Assembly: GCA_043228905.1 (NCBI GenBank) | Contig: JBHGNT010000016.1 | Coordinates: forward strand, 13,330,001 to 13,394,000 | Source: Azolla caroliniana | Lineage: Eukaryota > Polypodiophyta | Direction of reading: 5' to 3' | DNA length: 64,000 nt | Part shown: positions 20,912 to 33,531 of the stretch, in pieces | Layout of the letters: every line of letters starts with the position of its first letter | Position numbering within the stretch: the first letter of the stretch is position 1 | Made by a program: the position numbers and the translations under genes | The notes under the pieces: model-generated | Told to the model about the DNA's origin: nothing | Seen by the model: only the letters and a program-made list of their open reading frames with translations | Databases searched by the model: none

Positions 20912-22718
20912 TTTCGCATGGTTGGATTAATTTCAAACAACTTAAGAAGATGGTGAAAGATTTCACACAATTGATAACAACATCCTTATGGAGAATTGTC
21001 ATATTCTATAGCATGGACCAAGGATACTCTGTAGCACAAGCCTTGAGATCTCGTTGCCATGGGATAGAAAATGTTGGTTGGTAAGGAATATTGATCTTAC
21101 ATGGAGAATTTTGATTTGCCCATCAATACATTCTAGTTAATATTGATATTTCTCATTTGAAATGTTCTCCAACGAAGGAGATTGGATACTAGATTTGTTG
21201 TCCGGCTCAGGAAATTTATTATTATAACTTTGTTTCCTATGCCTTTAGAAATCAATATAGTTTATGTTTCGATAAAGCAATTAATAGGTTCTAGATCTGC
21301 ATCTCCATTGAAGCTATTCAAAAATACTGTTGCACTTGAAAATAATGATGAGCAAATGAGTTTCATTAACATGAGGATTAAAGTTTTAACGTTTTCAACC
21401 TACATCTCATCAACTTGTTCCTCCATTAGTTGGTGAACCTAGGGAGCTTATTGATTTGACAACTAACTAGTAGAGGACTTAACCATTGCTAGCTTATGTA
21501 GATTAGAATCTACTACTGCATAAATTTTGGAGGAGAGTTCTCAAAAAGAAGAAGAGAAGACCAATGTGGATACCCTGATAACTATGTGATATGTTCCAAT
21601 TGTATATTAATGTTCACGTCTAGGTTTGACAGTTTTGATAGTTTATGAATATTGTCTACATTTTTGGTGTGAATTTATGGATGTTGATGAGCATTAAATT
21701 TATATATGTTGATGACATTAACCATTATGATTTTCTTTAAGTTAACGACATTTCATATTTGCAAACCATCAATTTTGAAACATTTATAGTAAAACTATTC
21801 AATTTTAGAATTATGATACTAGTGTATCAAGTTTCTCAAAATTGCCTAAAATTGCTTGATTATAAAAGTAATCTACAAGTGGAATGCGCGATCCTTCCAC
21901 TTGTGAACACGAACGTGTTTATAAGTAAACATAAAAAAATTAATAATAATAAGGTAAATGGCCTAATGGTTAAGGGCCAAGATTATGGATTGTGGAAGAA
22001 AAATTGAAACCTTTGAAGCCTCACATGTGTATATGTGGGAATTATCTACCTTTTTTGCATTTTAATGAAGAGTGGGGTAGGTGTGTATTTAGTATAGAGG
22101 GCGGGTATCCCATCTCAGTTTAAAAAGGGAGGATTGGGCTTATTTTGGGGTTCGATTATTGTGTTGGTTTTGGTTATTTTGGGAGAGCTTGTGAGCTACT
22201 TCTTCTTCTACTACTTTCTCTTGGATTGTAGGATTTGGATAGTCTCTTTACCCACTCTAGGGTTTTCTTCTCTCCCCTTCCTTTTAGAGTTTTTGGAGGT
22301 GTTATGTGTTAGAGTGGATAGTGGGCCACTTCTCTTCTCCTTCTACTTAGTTATTTTGTGGGGGTTGGGCTAGTTCGTGAAAAAGGGATCTCACAATGGG
22401 GAATATTTTTGAAAAGATTTGTTGAGCGCTAGTTGGAATCCATATGCGCCCATTGATAGTCTCAATCCAAAAAGTTTTCACTTGGCGTAAAAGGTCTCAA
22501 TCCCTAGGATCAAAAGTAATCCTCCCTTCTTTATATTCTCGATTAGCCCTCATACATTTATCCTCTTGTGTAGAAAAGATTGTTCAAACTACCATGGGTT
22601 AAGTTATGATTATATACACAATTGACCCTTGTTTAGTAACTCCATCAAGGAAAAATACCAAAAAGACATTGGCACTGAAATACATATGAAACTCTAAACT
22701 GGTATGCACACATAATGG
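20912..22718. other. Intergenic spacer
   Basis: No supported gene. A hydrophobic 79-codon ORF at 22134-22373 lies in T-rich sequence and looks like a compositional artefact. Confidence 0.45.
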
Positions 22719-23111
22719 TGTTGTGAAGAAATTGCTTCACAATCAGAAAATAAACTTGAATATTGTATTGAGTAAGATTTGAGAGACTTGAACCCATAAC
22801 CTTACACACCAAGTACTAAGTATATACCATTAGAATAAGTTATATTCTATAATTAAATTTTTATTATCATACTTACAACATGAGCTTAGAGGAGCATGAT
22901 GGCTATCATGCATCACATGTAACGCATGTGCGCCACATGGCAATCATGCATCACATGCACCCTCATATCATCATATGCATGATAGAACCTATAAAGAGAG
23001 GCAAGGAATCAAGATAAAATAAAAAAATTATAGATCTACGATCCTTTTTTGAACACCTTTAACCTTAGTCCCTATGACCTCGCCGTATGAACCACAACTA
23101 CCCTGACAACA
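22719..23111 (+). mobile_element. Old, shortened solo LTR related to the Gypsy-A family
   Basis: It starts TGTTGTGAAGAAATT and ends CTGACAACA. The body retains in order a GACTTGAACCCATAACC block, an ATCATGCATCACATGTAA block and the RY-rich CATCATATGCATGATAG before CCTATAAAGAG, matching the layout of the LTRs at 7889 and 39129. It is about a third of their length and strongly diverged. The exact ends are tentative. Confidence 0.55.
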
Positions 23112-24939
23112 TAGGTGAGGGTAGGTCACTAATATTTAAATAATTGAAGGATATGTTCACTAATGTAGCAAGGGACTAATGTGATTGGATAGAAGGAATG
23201 ATAGGTTTATGCACAATCATGACCTTGAAATGAATGCAAAGTCTTTTAGAAAGGCACATCCATTCAAGGGGCCTGGGAAGAGGTAAAAATATTATGCATA
23301 GCTACCCTCATAGAAGAATACATTAGAAGGTTTCCATCTTAAGACATCGGTGATGAGGGCTAGGCTTTTGTCACTACAATCATGTTATCTCTTCCATCGT
23401 ATTAGTCATCCTAATATCCGTCAGTACGAAACGTCGGTGGTAGGTTGGCTATGCCTTGATCATAGCTCGGGGGTGGTTGGATGGAACTAGTTCTTCTATC
23501 CAATATATTTACCTTTCTTTTACTTTAATTGGTCTATTGTTTATTAATAGACTCTTAACAATGGTATGAGAGCGTTTACAAACAAATTGTTTTGTGTTTT
23601 TTGATGTTTTTTGTGTGAGGGATGAGGATTTAACATGGCTAGTCATGCTCTTCTCAACATTAAAACAACATTCCAAGCCCGATATTTTTTCTTTCTCAAA
23701 CTCTCTCTTCTTTCCTATGATGCGTTATTCTTGGTCGACTGAAATTTGTATAACGATTTCTTTACTTCTTTATACTTTGCATTTACATGTCATGTTTTGT
23801 ATTGTGTATGATGATACCTAGAATAATAATTATTGTTATGCATGGGGTCAAGTGTGTTTGCACTAATTGCACATGCTCAACTAATGGCCCTTTTGCTTAT
23901 TGCGTTGTGTATGCCACTCTTCTATCTATTGAGCCAATTCTATAGGATGTAATGGTCTTGACGAGGTGCATGTAGACTACCATGAGGCTTCTTATCTTAG
24001 GGCATGCTTAATGTTTCATACACCTATTTTATTATTATTATTATTTTCTAATTACTCAATTCCACTTTCTTAAGCTTTTCTTGTAATTGCCATCTACCCA
24101 TCCAGACTAAACTCTCTTTCATTTTGACCCTTAATTTTCATGTTTCATCTACACTACTCACGTGTGTTTACCTAGGGTGTAACAATTCGTGTAGACTATT
24201 TTATTTGTATTTAGTGGGCATCATACCACTTTTTAAACACATTTTCCAAATTGTCATCTAGGTGAACTCAAGTAATCGAGCCTTAGAACTCGATTCAAAA
24301 AACATGAGTTCACCTATAATGTTTTTTCCCATATAATTGAGTATTCCATCATTGTGCACAAAAACACCACCATTCGTATCAATTTGTGTACATAATTATG
24401 TACATCACCATCAAATATATGGATGGATATCTGCATACATCTTATCCTGAATTGATTTATGGCATATTTTTTAGTAGCTACCACATGGTATTTTAAAAAT
24501 ATTTTTCGTCATTTCTTGTCTCAGATAGGTAGTGACTTATTTTTACCTCCTTATTCATAAAAAACATTTTTGTTTAACTCTCATAACTACAATATTACAT
24601 GAGAGCTCACTTGTTTTTGCATGTAATACGCTTTCTCGATGATACCCATACATGATGGGTTTGCAATTTAAAATAAGGCTAACTAGAAAATTATGTTGAT
24701 GCTAGAACCATGGTTGAGCTTCAGGGAGCCACAATGATTATTCTATATAAAGATCCGGGAAAAACATCTAAGTAGTTATGTTTTCCCCCATGGTTTATAA
24801 AACTTCATAATGTTATCATAGTTATCGGATCTCGAATCACATATTGTATGTTTACCAGAGCCAAACCTGGACCTCCAAGCCAACATTTTTTTTGCAGCTT
24901 TTGATGGTTCTCCTTGACTTTGCTCCATTCTCGGCACCC
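23112..24939. other. Intergenic spacer with one primer-site-like sequence
   Basis: No gene found. TGGTATGAGAGC at 23562-23573 preceded by TCTTAACAA resembles the end of a copia LTR plus primer site, but I could not find an LTR start or gag, so it is only suggestive. Short ATT repeats occur at 24026-24043. Confidence 0.35.
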
Positions 24940-26215
24940 GAGTTTTGATGCCGCCGACAATGGGGAAGAGTTCAAATCTGAAGATTTCGTTAGATTTTGC
25001 CGACAACGTGGCATACAACGTCAATATACCGTACGCTGAATCGAACTATTCAAGAAAGGATAGTTTCCATCCTCCAACACTTCGGACTATCAGACGGCTT
25101 CTGGTTGGAGGCCCTACTAACGGCAGTACACATAATCAATATGTCACTGAGTAGGCCTCTAGGACTTAAGCTACCTCAGGAATTATGGACCCGTAGTAAA
25201 CCGAATTACGACAAGCTGAGGATCTTCAGGTGCAAGGCATACACACTCATACTGAAATATGATCGCCGCAAACTTGCACCAAGGTTTAAGAAATGTATTT
25301 TCCTCGATTATGGACTAGATGGTGAAATCGGATAGCGACTCTGGGACCCCCTAGCATAGACAAATCGTCCGAAGTTCGGATGTAGAGTTCAATGAGTCAG
25401 TCATGCATTAATCGGCTAAAAAGCCGATCAAAGTTTGAAGGGTAATTTTCTCGGATGTGCCAACCCTTCACGACGGCCCAATACACAACACAAGGTCGGA
25501 TTCACGGGTAGCCGAAACCTCTAGTACCGACTCAATAGCGTTTGACACGACACAACCGAACCACTTGGGTTTAGACCATCCGACATCGATACCCGACGCA
25601 GCCAGTCCAATTATACGTCTAAGATCCGAGCGACTATCACAACCCCCAGAGAGATACTCTCATGGTATCTTCTCTACGGACGCCGGAGAACCGATGTCAT
25701 ACGAAGAAGCATCAACATCTACCGATTCGGCCACCTTGCATCTAGCAATGGAGTCTAAGATGAACTCCATTCGAGCAAACCAAACTTGGGACTTGGTCGA
25801 GCTCCCGAAGAATCGTCGGGCTCTATTGAGTCAAAGAGACGTTTGAATCGGCCACCCCAAAATTCAAGGCCAGACTAGTAGCTAAGGGTTTTTGCTAGGA
25901 ATATGATGTTGATTTCGACGAAATCATTTCACCAATGGTGAAAATGACAACCCTTAGACTGATGCTCAGCGTTGTGGCAGCCGAGGACTTTGAGCTGATT
26001 TACCTAGATGTCAAAACGACATTCCTCCATGGTGACCTAGAGGAGGAAATTTGTATGAAGTAGTCAAAAGGCTTCGTGGCACTGGACCAGGAACATCTAG
26101 TCTGTCGACTCAAGAAGAGTCTATCCGGCCTAAAACAGGGACCAAGATAGTGGAATAAGAAGTTCGATGAATATTTCCTTCTAAGAAAGCATTTTCGTGA
26201 CACATTACGGCCCTA
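24940..26215 (+). pseudogene. Copia-I pol relic (integrase end to RT)
   Basis: Starting near 24945 the frame reads DNGEEFKSEDFVRFCRQRGI, the integrase block around the second catalytic Asp. It continues (in 24997-25335) with LQHFGLSDGFWLEALLTAVH and a GYDRRK-like processing block. A linker (25457-25846) leads to RT: NQTWDLVELPKN, ARLVAKGF with a stop, ISPMVKMTTLRLMLSV, YLDVKTTFLHGDLEEEI and CRLKKSLSGLKQ near 26130. The YVDD region and LTRs are missing. It has many stops and is from a different copia family from A, C and D. Confidence 0.78.
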
Positions 26216-26244
26216 CATACTCATATTATTATTTTATTCTCTAT

Positions 26245-27203
26245 CTAGATGTTGGTGGAGGAGAACACTGGACGAAGAGAAGGGTGGTAGGGAAAAATGT
26301 TTGAGGGGAAGGTTTGGGTTCACCAAATTTTGTTGCATCGGTTGCTAACGTTACACCGAATAACCAAGATTTAAATGAAGGGTAGATAGTAGAAGTAAAG
26401 TGATGGTTCAAGGTATTACGTGGAATAGAGGACGAAGAAGATGAATTGGTCATTGTTTTGAATAATTGATTGTACAATGAGTGTCAACTCACTTTCCAAT
26501 AAGTTAGGTACAGTTTGTTCCTGTATCAATTGGGTCATCCACAGTTGTTAAAAAAGGCGTATTCTACTCTTAGAAATACGTTTTAGAATACTCTAAATTA
26601 TTCTACACGTATTCTTCATTTTCGAGCTGCCATTTTATAAATTTTCACGTTGTCTAAGAATTTCAGGTACATATTTAACAATTCAAAAATGTTTAAAGTT
26701 TTTTAAAATTATTTTTTCTGAAAAGAAAACTTTAAAATTCAAGAAGTATTTTACACATGTAGAATATTCAAAGTATTTGAAGTTTTCTGCACATATTCTA
26801 AGTATTTATCGTATTCTATGTGAGTAAATTTTTAACAAAAGGTTGAGTACTTTGCATTCGTACTCTAAATGCATTGATTAGCATTACCTAAATGCCATGA
26901 AAGAAGCCTCCAAAATTTAAGAGTGACAACCTGAACTCACATTTTCGGTTCGTTAGAATTTATAGTGTTTTTGTCTTTAATTTGGGGGAAATGGTTTTCA
27001 AGCATCTTCACCAGATGATCTGGTAAGTAGAATGTCATCCACCCAATGTCTTTTATCTGTTTTGGGCTAATGATTTCTACCGCATGTGCTTGCTTAATCT
27101 ATGGGAGAGCAAGTCCTTCTTCTCCTCCCCAAGTATGTATTTATCCGATCCGTCAAGACAGACACACACCATTGATAGGGGATTACTACCTCTGCACTCA
27201 GCC
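26245..27203 (+). promoter_or_regulatory. RLK2 upstream region, empty-site counterpart of RLK1's
   Basis: 26245-26350 matches 7785-7888, and 26350-27203 matches 9006-9745, so the RLK1 solo LTR sits exactly in the middle of a conserved block. The 230 bp before the ATG hold the same landmarks as RLK1 (AATTTGGGGGAAATGG, CATCTTCACCAGATGAT, CCAATGTCTTTTATC, TCCGATCCGTCAAGACA). Confidence 0.65.
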
Positions 27204-30200
27204 ATGGAAACTAAGCATTCTTCTTCTTCTTCTCATTGGCGTTGTGCAGAGCAGCTCCTATCTTTGATCACCGGCATGACATGCTTACTACTTGAGGCTT
27301 CCCTAATCACAAGAATTCATGTTGCAGCCAACACCGCAAGCGAGAATGATTACTTCCCCTCCTCGAATGTCGATGACAATCTCTTTTCTTACTACGGGCA
27401 CACCTTTTCCGAGAGCGAGTTCCAACACTCGACATCCACGATTCTGTCCTGCAACAACGGATCCCTTCCGGATGCATTGAGTAGCCAGGACAGGCTGTAC
27501 GGTCGCCCAACGTCCATTTATTCGGGACATTATTTGCTCGAGAACTACGCTTTATTCTTCGAGCTCTTCTTCGTCATCTCTGCGGATGACATCTGCAATG
27601 CCAGCACCCCTTCCTACTACCTCTCCCTCGTCGCCAACAATCCTTTCCAGTATCCGGGTCAGGACTCGAAAGTCGTGTGGACGGCCAACATTGGCAACCC
27701 TGTGGGCGAGAATGCCTGCCTCCAACTCAGTCCCGATGATAGCAATCTCAAGCTCGTGGATTACGACAGGAACGCATCTGTCGTGTGGGAGACGAACACG
27801 TCGGGTCATGCCAATGCATCCCTGACCATCACGTATGAGGGAAACCTGGTCCTCTTCACTAACGCCTCTACTACACTACTTCAACAACAGCACATACTCT
27901 GGCAATCTTTCGACCATCCCACCGACACGCTCATGGTGCTGCAAGCTCTTCGGCCCCGGATGAACCTCACCACCTCCACCTCCGAATCCGTCAATAGCAC
28001 CAAAACGGCCAGCCACACGCTTGCCATGGAGAACGGAACCCTTACACTCTACACCAAGATTCAATACCAAGCCTTCAATAACCATACCTCTACAAGTACT
28101 GCAGATTACAGCGGATATGGATCTCCTTATTTGGTTTGGTCCCTCCATGCTACACAGGAAATGGATCATGCAGCAGCGGCGGCATTGTGCTGGTATCAGG
28201 AGCAATACAGCAGTCTCCAATTGGATATTGTTCCATCAGCAATCAACGGGTTAGTATTGGAAAAATTTGTGCTGAATTACGTCAACATTCCACATATTTA
28301 TAATAGTATAGCTAGAATCTCTTTCACATAAAGATTTTTGGACATGATGTTTAATCAACCTCATACAGTTCAGACATCATTTCAAAATACAACCAACTCT
28401 CGCCAGATGCTTGCAGTACGCGAGCCAACCAATCGACACAAGTCATATTCAGTTACAGCTTCAACCTAACATTTGCCACATTCCTCAGGCTGGAGAGTGA
28501 TGGAGACCTTCATGCGTACACGACCAATGTATCCTTAGAGGAAAACACTGGGGTTTGGAGTGAATTCGCCAGTCTATCTAAGAGAAGCTCTATGAATCCA
28601 TGCCAATTTCCTCTCTTTTGCGGATTCTATGGTGTGTGTGACATAGAGAAGCAGAATTGCACACAGAATTGTGGTGGGTCGAATGAATTAGAGCTTCAGG
28701 ATTCCAAGAAGAACGCCAAATTAGGCTGCAAGTTCAAGGAGGGCGATGGCAGATGGGAACCATACCCTTCTTCTTGTGGCGATGGATGGACTAACCATAA
28801 GAAACCGAATGCTTCAATCATAGCAGGGGCCAGCTACTTCTCCAATGCTTTCCTCCCTCCCAACCACACCGGAATCCATGCTCAAGACTGTTGGGGAAAG
28901 CATTGTAAGGACAACTGCTCTTGCACTGCCGCCTTCTGGGAGTCAAAACCCAATGGTTCTGGTTCTTGTTTCCTCATCCAGGGTCCCGTCGCTACCATCA
29001 TACTCAACGCTTCTGCAACTGAGGAAGAATTCATCGGATACTTGAAATTCATGGAGAACGCAACACCACCTTCTCTAACCAAACCCATCGAAATAGGCGT
29101 ATCAGTGGGTGTCTTTGTGCTTATCATCGCCTTATTCTTGGGTGGAGGATATATCCATAGGAGACGAAGACTAAAAGCCAGGCAACTGGAAGATTACCAG
29201 ATTGAGAATGAGCTCCTCGGCGTCTCACTTCTGGGGTCGAAGCCACGACGATTCACATGGAAGGAGATGCACGAATACACATGTGGTTTCTCGGACCCTC
29301 TCGGGGGTGGTGGTTTCGGCAATGTCTTCCGAGGAGCTATGGACGATGGCACACCCATAGCTGTGAAGCAACTCATCGATGGAGGTCAACAGGGTAATAA
29401 AGAGTTCATTGCCGAGGTCTCAATTCTGGGCCGGACTCACCATCTTCAACTTGTTCGCTTGCTTGGCTTCTGCCTGGAAGGTGCCACGCACAAGCTCCTC
29501 GTGTATGAATACATGGAAAATGGTTCTTTGGATGCTTGGATCTTCAGTAAAACACCCAAATGTACTCCAGAATTCACAAAGATTAAGGCTGATAGAAACT
29601 GTAGACCGGTCTTGTCGTGGGGAAGCAGGTTCAACATAGCGCTGGGTACCGCAAAAGGCTTGGCCTACTTGCACGAAGAGTGTGAGGACCGAATCATACA
29701 CATGGATCTCAAGCCACAGAATATACTCTTGGGAGCCGATTTCTTTGCTAAGATATCGGATTTCGGGATGTCGCGGAGGGTGGTACGCGACCAACAGAGT
29801 GCGGTGGTGACGATGATGAGGGGAACCCCAGGGTACTTGGCACCCGAGTGGCTAACAGAGGGGGCCATCACCGAGAAGTGTGATGTGTACAGCTATGGGA
29901 TTATGTTGCTGGAGATTGTGAGTGGGAATAGAGTGAAAGATTGGAGGGCATTGAGGCAGAGGCTGGAGATGAGACCCAATCGTGGAGAGGGTGTGATGGA
30001 GCTAGTGGATGAGAGGCTCATGAACTACGGAATGGGTGCGAAGATATACGATGAGGAGCAAGCTATGAGGATGGTGGAGGTGGCCATGTTGTGTGTGCAA
30101 AGCAATCCGAGGAGGCGGCCGAGCATGAGCAGTGTGGTGCAGATGCTGGAAGGGAAGGTGGGGGTCATACCCCATGCCCCCATTGATGGTTATGAACAGA

Positions 30201-30421
30201 TGGGGCTCTTTCCAAGTGAGAAGATCATGACGAGGCGGAAGCTAGAGCTAGAGCTAGAGCTAGAGCAGGACAGCCATCAATGGGCCACCGATGCAGAGTC
30301 TTGGAAATCTGGAGTCAACTCGACAATGAGGAGTAAGTCGAGGAAATCGATTTTGAGTAGCAAGCCATCATATAAATATATGGAAATCTCGAGGTCCGAG
30401 CAATACATGGGCAAACTCTAG
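27204..30421 (+). CDS. RLK2: G-type (B-lectin) S-domain receptor-like Ser/Thr kinase
   Basis: Two exons (27204-28249 and 28369-30421) encode about 1,032 residues without interruption. Order: N-terminal hydrophobic segment (residues about 17-38, likely signal peptide or anchor); lectin region (VVWTANIGNPVGENACLQL and LVDYDRN are B-lectin hallmarks); cysteine-rich segment MNPCQFPLFCGFYGVCD; PAN-like segment with CKDNCSCTAAFW; one transmembrane helix (about 587-609) followed by HRRRR; kinase (about 652-935) with GGGGFG, IAVKQL, HMDLKPQN, DFGMS and LAPEWL; and a C-terminal tail with LELELELE. The key residues are present. HMD in place of HRD makes it a non-RD kinase, as in SD2-type receptors. It probably sits in the plasma membrane and senses an extracellular, perhaps carbohydrate, ligand. 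The ATG was chosen because it is conserved in all three paralogues; the frame is open 120 bp further upstream. Confidence 0.9.
28250..28368 (+). other. RLK2 intron
   Basis: 119 bp, donor GG|GTTAGT and acceptor CATACAG|TT, same position and phase as in RLK1. Retention would put the lectin frame into a stop at 28329-28331. Confidence 0.88.
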
Positions 30422-30986
30422 CTAGTGTCGGGCAAAGTTTCTAGTCCTTACTATAAAATTTCCTACTGCTTATGATCCAAACCGGAAATTAAATGTTTTA
30501 ACCGGCCACTTTCCTATGAGTGATAATGTCAACCGGAACATGTTCAAATTTTTTTGTTTGGCGCATACCAAATTTTCTTTGCCACATCCAATTATATCAA
30601 ACTAATGAAACATCTTAATCAAAGGCACAAGCTTTTATCACGTTATGTTTTCTTAATGAACCATTTACCATCATGATGGCCAAAGACTTGATTTTGAGGC
30701 TCGATATGGATGTCATTGGCAACGCACAAATATTTCAAGCTTCAATACTATTCATATCTTGTCTATATCTAAGTTGTTTACAATGTACAAATACATTTCT
30801 AGGAAATTTGCCTCTCCTATCCAAGCAAAAAATCATGGCATTTGGTACTTTGGTTATCCATACTTAAAATCACAATGGTTGAAAAACTTTTGTTTATCCA
30901 ATAATGGGTGTTTCCTGGCCTTATCTGGTTTGTCTATCAATCATTTTGGCTTTGTGAATTCATTGAGCTCTACAATGGGAAAAAGG
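30422..30986. other. Spacer downstream of RLK2
   Basis: AT-rich, no supported gene. The homology with RLK1's downstream DNA stops within a few bases of the stop codon. Confidence 0.5.
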
Positions 30987-31451
30987 TAGCAATCGGCACG
31001 GTTTCGGCTCAAACTGAACCAAACCGTTAAGTCATGGCTTAACAGTTTATTGGCTCAAAGATAAATAAACCGTTTGGTTTGGTTTCAAATATTATGATCC
31101 GGTTTGGTTTCGGTTCGGTTCGGTTTTGAATATCATAGTTTAGCGGTTTATCGGTTTCGGTTCAATTTGGTTTCGAGTTTCATAGTTTAGCGGTTTAGTA
31201 GTTTTAGCTTATGTGGTTTGGTTTAAAGGTTTAAAAGTTTTGAAGGTTTAATGGTTTATAGGTTTATAAAATTGGTTTGGCTTTGATTTATGATAAACCG
31301 ATTTGGTTTTGTTCTAAATTTTTCATAAACGGTTCGGCTCTAAACGGTTCGGTTAACATGGCTTCATAAAATTTAAATTGTTTGGTTTGGTTTTTAATAT
31401 AAATAAATGGTTTGGTTTCAAGGCCAGAAAACCGAACCATGCCCATTGCTA
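30987..31451. mobile_element. hAT-like MITE rich in GGTTTGGTTT motifs
   Basis: The ends are inverted: TAGCAATCGGCACGGTTTCGG on the left and CCGAACCATGCCCATTGCTA on the right, with a few mismatches. Flanking 8-bp direct repeats GAAAAAGG (30979-30986) and GAAAAAAG (31452-31459) differ by one base, fitting the 8-bp target duplication of hAT elements. The interior is a run of GGTTTGGTTT/CGGTTCGGTT variants with no ORF, so it is non-autonomous. A relative lies at 59760-60011. Confidence 0.75.
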
Positions 31452-31554
31452 GAAAAAAGAACAAACCATACTTTTATATAGCTTTGAGCAACCACCAACA
31501 TTGGCAATTAGCATATGTTTTGTATCCATAAAACCAGAAAGTATTACAACCATA

Positions 31555-32150
31555 CATTGTTTTGGATGAACTTAGCCCGTTGTGCAAATTTCAATCTGCT
31601 CATGTCTCATTGACGCACCTGTAATAAAGAGAGGTTACCAATGTTAGCCCGCTTACAACAAATCAACATGTGTGAGGTTTGAGGTTTGAGGTTGGTAATA
31701 ACCAGCAACAGGTTACTATGTGAGTTTCTAAGGCTGAACAAAATTGTTAAACAGGATTTCCTGCTAGACTTATGAGATAAACGGGTTCACTGTAGGAATC
31801 TTGTATTAAACATCTCTCTTTGAATTATCATCAACTACAATTTTTCATGTCATGATAATCTAGGTAGACTTAGATAGTGACTTACTTGAAGTAAGAATGT
31901 GAGTTTGGAATCTCAGTAGGGTACATGATGTTGTTCTCCATGTGCAATGTCCACCAACACCATGATCACTAAACTGGAATGACAATTATATTTGATGACT
32001 TACTTATGAAACAAAGTGCACATTTAATATAACACCATAGAATAAGAGATTTCCTTACCCAAGTGTGGAAAGAAATTTATTAATGCTTGTGGCCTCTCTC
32101 AATCGCTCACCTTTTGCCCTAGCGCTCTTTTGTCTGCCAAATAGATTTCC
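31555..32150 (-). pseudogene. Kinesin motor-domain pseudogene, copy 1
   Basis: Minus-strand exons: 32059 to about 32150 reads KGERLREATSINKFLSTLG and ends GG|GTAAGG; 31886-31973 reads LVIMVLVDIAHGEQHHVPY, then a stop, then DSKLTFLLQ, ending CTTCAA|GTAAGT; 31555-31618 carries LKFAQRAKFIQNN. These are switch II and following blocks of a kinesin motor domain, closest in my reading to plant kinesin-12 (phragmoplast-associated). The exon expected to carry DSLGGN is absent. The CGA arginine codon of the PYRDS motif is TGA (31913-31915), so it is dead. Confidence 0.82.
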
Positions 32151-32454
32151 ATTATCAATTAACTGATTATTTGTGCTTCTTATATCTTTACAAGAGAGTA
32201 AGCGAGAACCAACCAACCTCTCTGAACCAGCAAGAGACGAAGGACACTAACATGCCATGGGAATTGCTCCTCAGCTTGCAAGTAATGTGGTCCATTGAAC
32301 ATAGACTCTAGATCTTGTCAGATGCCTCCAATAAGTCTTCATAACTTGCACAAGAGCTATGAAGCCAAATACTGTGGAATATACATAAACAATGGAAATC
32401 ATAATGCGGGCTTCCAAATAACAAATCGTAAAATATCACGGATGTAAGTGCATA

Positions 32455-32667
32455 TATGATTAAAGTTGAGCGGACAAGCTTAACTGGATCTGGAATGGTT
32501 GAATAAGCCAGAGCCAGATTGGTGTCCGGATCAATATCCAGAACCAAGACCCGAATCATAATCCGAATTGGTATGAGCTAGGATCATAATCTGAATTGGT
32601 ATGAACCGATAGGCAGTTAGAGGTAAAGAAAATATAGACAGAGGTAAAGAAAATATAGACGGAGGGA
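32455..32667 (+). mobile_element. Copia LTR head of the Copia-A/B family (arm 1)
   Basis: From 32465 the sequence GTTGAGCGGACAAGCTTAAC aligns with the start of the Copia-A LTR, followed by a TGGATCTGGAATGG block and a GAATAAGCCAGAGCC block. It runs into a short leader (GGTAAAGAAAATATAGAC, locally duplicated) and stops at GGAGGGAT, where the gypsy LTR begins. It matches 35943-36125. Confidence 0.7.
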
Positions 32668-32671
32668 TTCT

Positions 32672-33464
32672 TCGGCGGCGGCATCCGGCAAACCGGCGTC
32701 ATCCGACGACCAAATTAATAAATATATATATATCACATATATATACACAAGGAGGGCAAGTGAGGATTCAAACCTTGCACCTCCTAGTTAAGAATCAATA
32801 GGCTTACCCCTAAGCCATGACATTTAGTTGAAGTTATATTTCTATCATTGTACTTTTACATGGAAATTCTCATACATGAGAGCTAAAATGAGTGACACGG
32901 TTATCATGCTCCACATGTAATACATGAGTGCAAAATGGCAAACATGCATTTAATGCATGTCTTGTACCCTCACATGCATCATATGCATGAGAGCATCTAT
33001 AAAAGAAGGGATGAAATACATGGAAATTCTCATACATGAGAGCTAAAATGAGTGATATGGTTATCATGCTCCACATGTAATACATGAGCGCCAAATGGCA
33101 AACATGCATTTTATGCATGTCTTGTACCCTCACATGCATCATATGCATGAGAGCATCTATAAAAGAAGGGATGAAAAAGAAGAAGGGTTAGGCTTTTTCT
33201 TGTTATGAAATTAAGAAGAAGATAATTTGTTATCGAAGGGATCGTGTAACTTGTTTCTTAAAATCTAAAATCAAGAGTTCAATCTTAATCTCTCTCAATC
33301 TAAAGTCTAAAGTCAAGCATTCTATTCTATCTCAAGCTCTCTCTCTCTTTAAATCTAGCTTAAGTACTTTCTCGCTAAAGCTTGCGCCAAATTCAAGTCC
33401 TTCCGGTCCAGAACCCCGGCGGTTCCGCCTCACGATCCGCGCATAGTGACGGATCTTCACGACA
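32672..33464 (+). repeat. Gypsy LTR lacking its head (arm 1)
   Basis: Aligns with 39585-40373, the 5' LTR of Gypsy-A, and ends CTTCACGACA. It shares with that LTR a 160-bp tandem duplication (second copy from 33021) that the 3' LTR of Gypsy-A lacks. The first 450 bp of the LTR are missing. It is followed by TAATAAAG and a primer-site-like TGGTGAACCCGACGTG at 33473. Confidence 0.88.
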
Positions 33465-33531
33465 TAATAAAGTGGTGAACCCGACGTGAAAGAGGCGATA
33501 GGAAGGATCAAGCCGAGATTAATACTTGGAG

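Noticed and set aside
22134-22373. Possible membrane protein of 79 codons
   Set aside because: T-rich sequence alone explains the hydrophobic translation; no family or gene context.
27084-27203. Upstream extension of the RLK2 reading frame
   Set aside because: The frame is open but the ATG at 27204 is the one conserved with RLK1 and RLK3 and precedes the hydrophobic leader.
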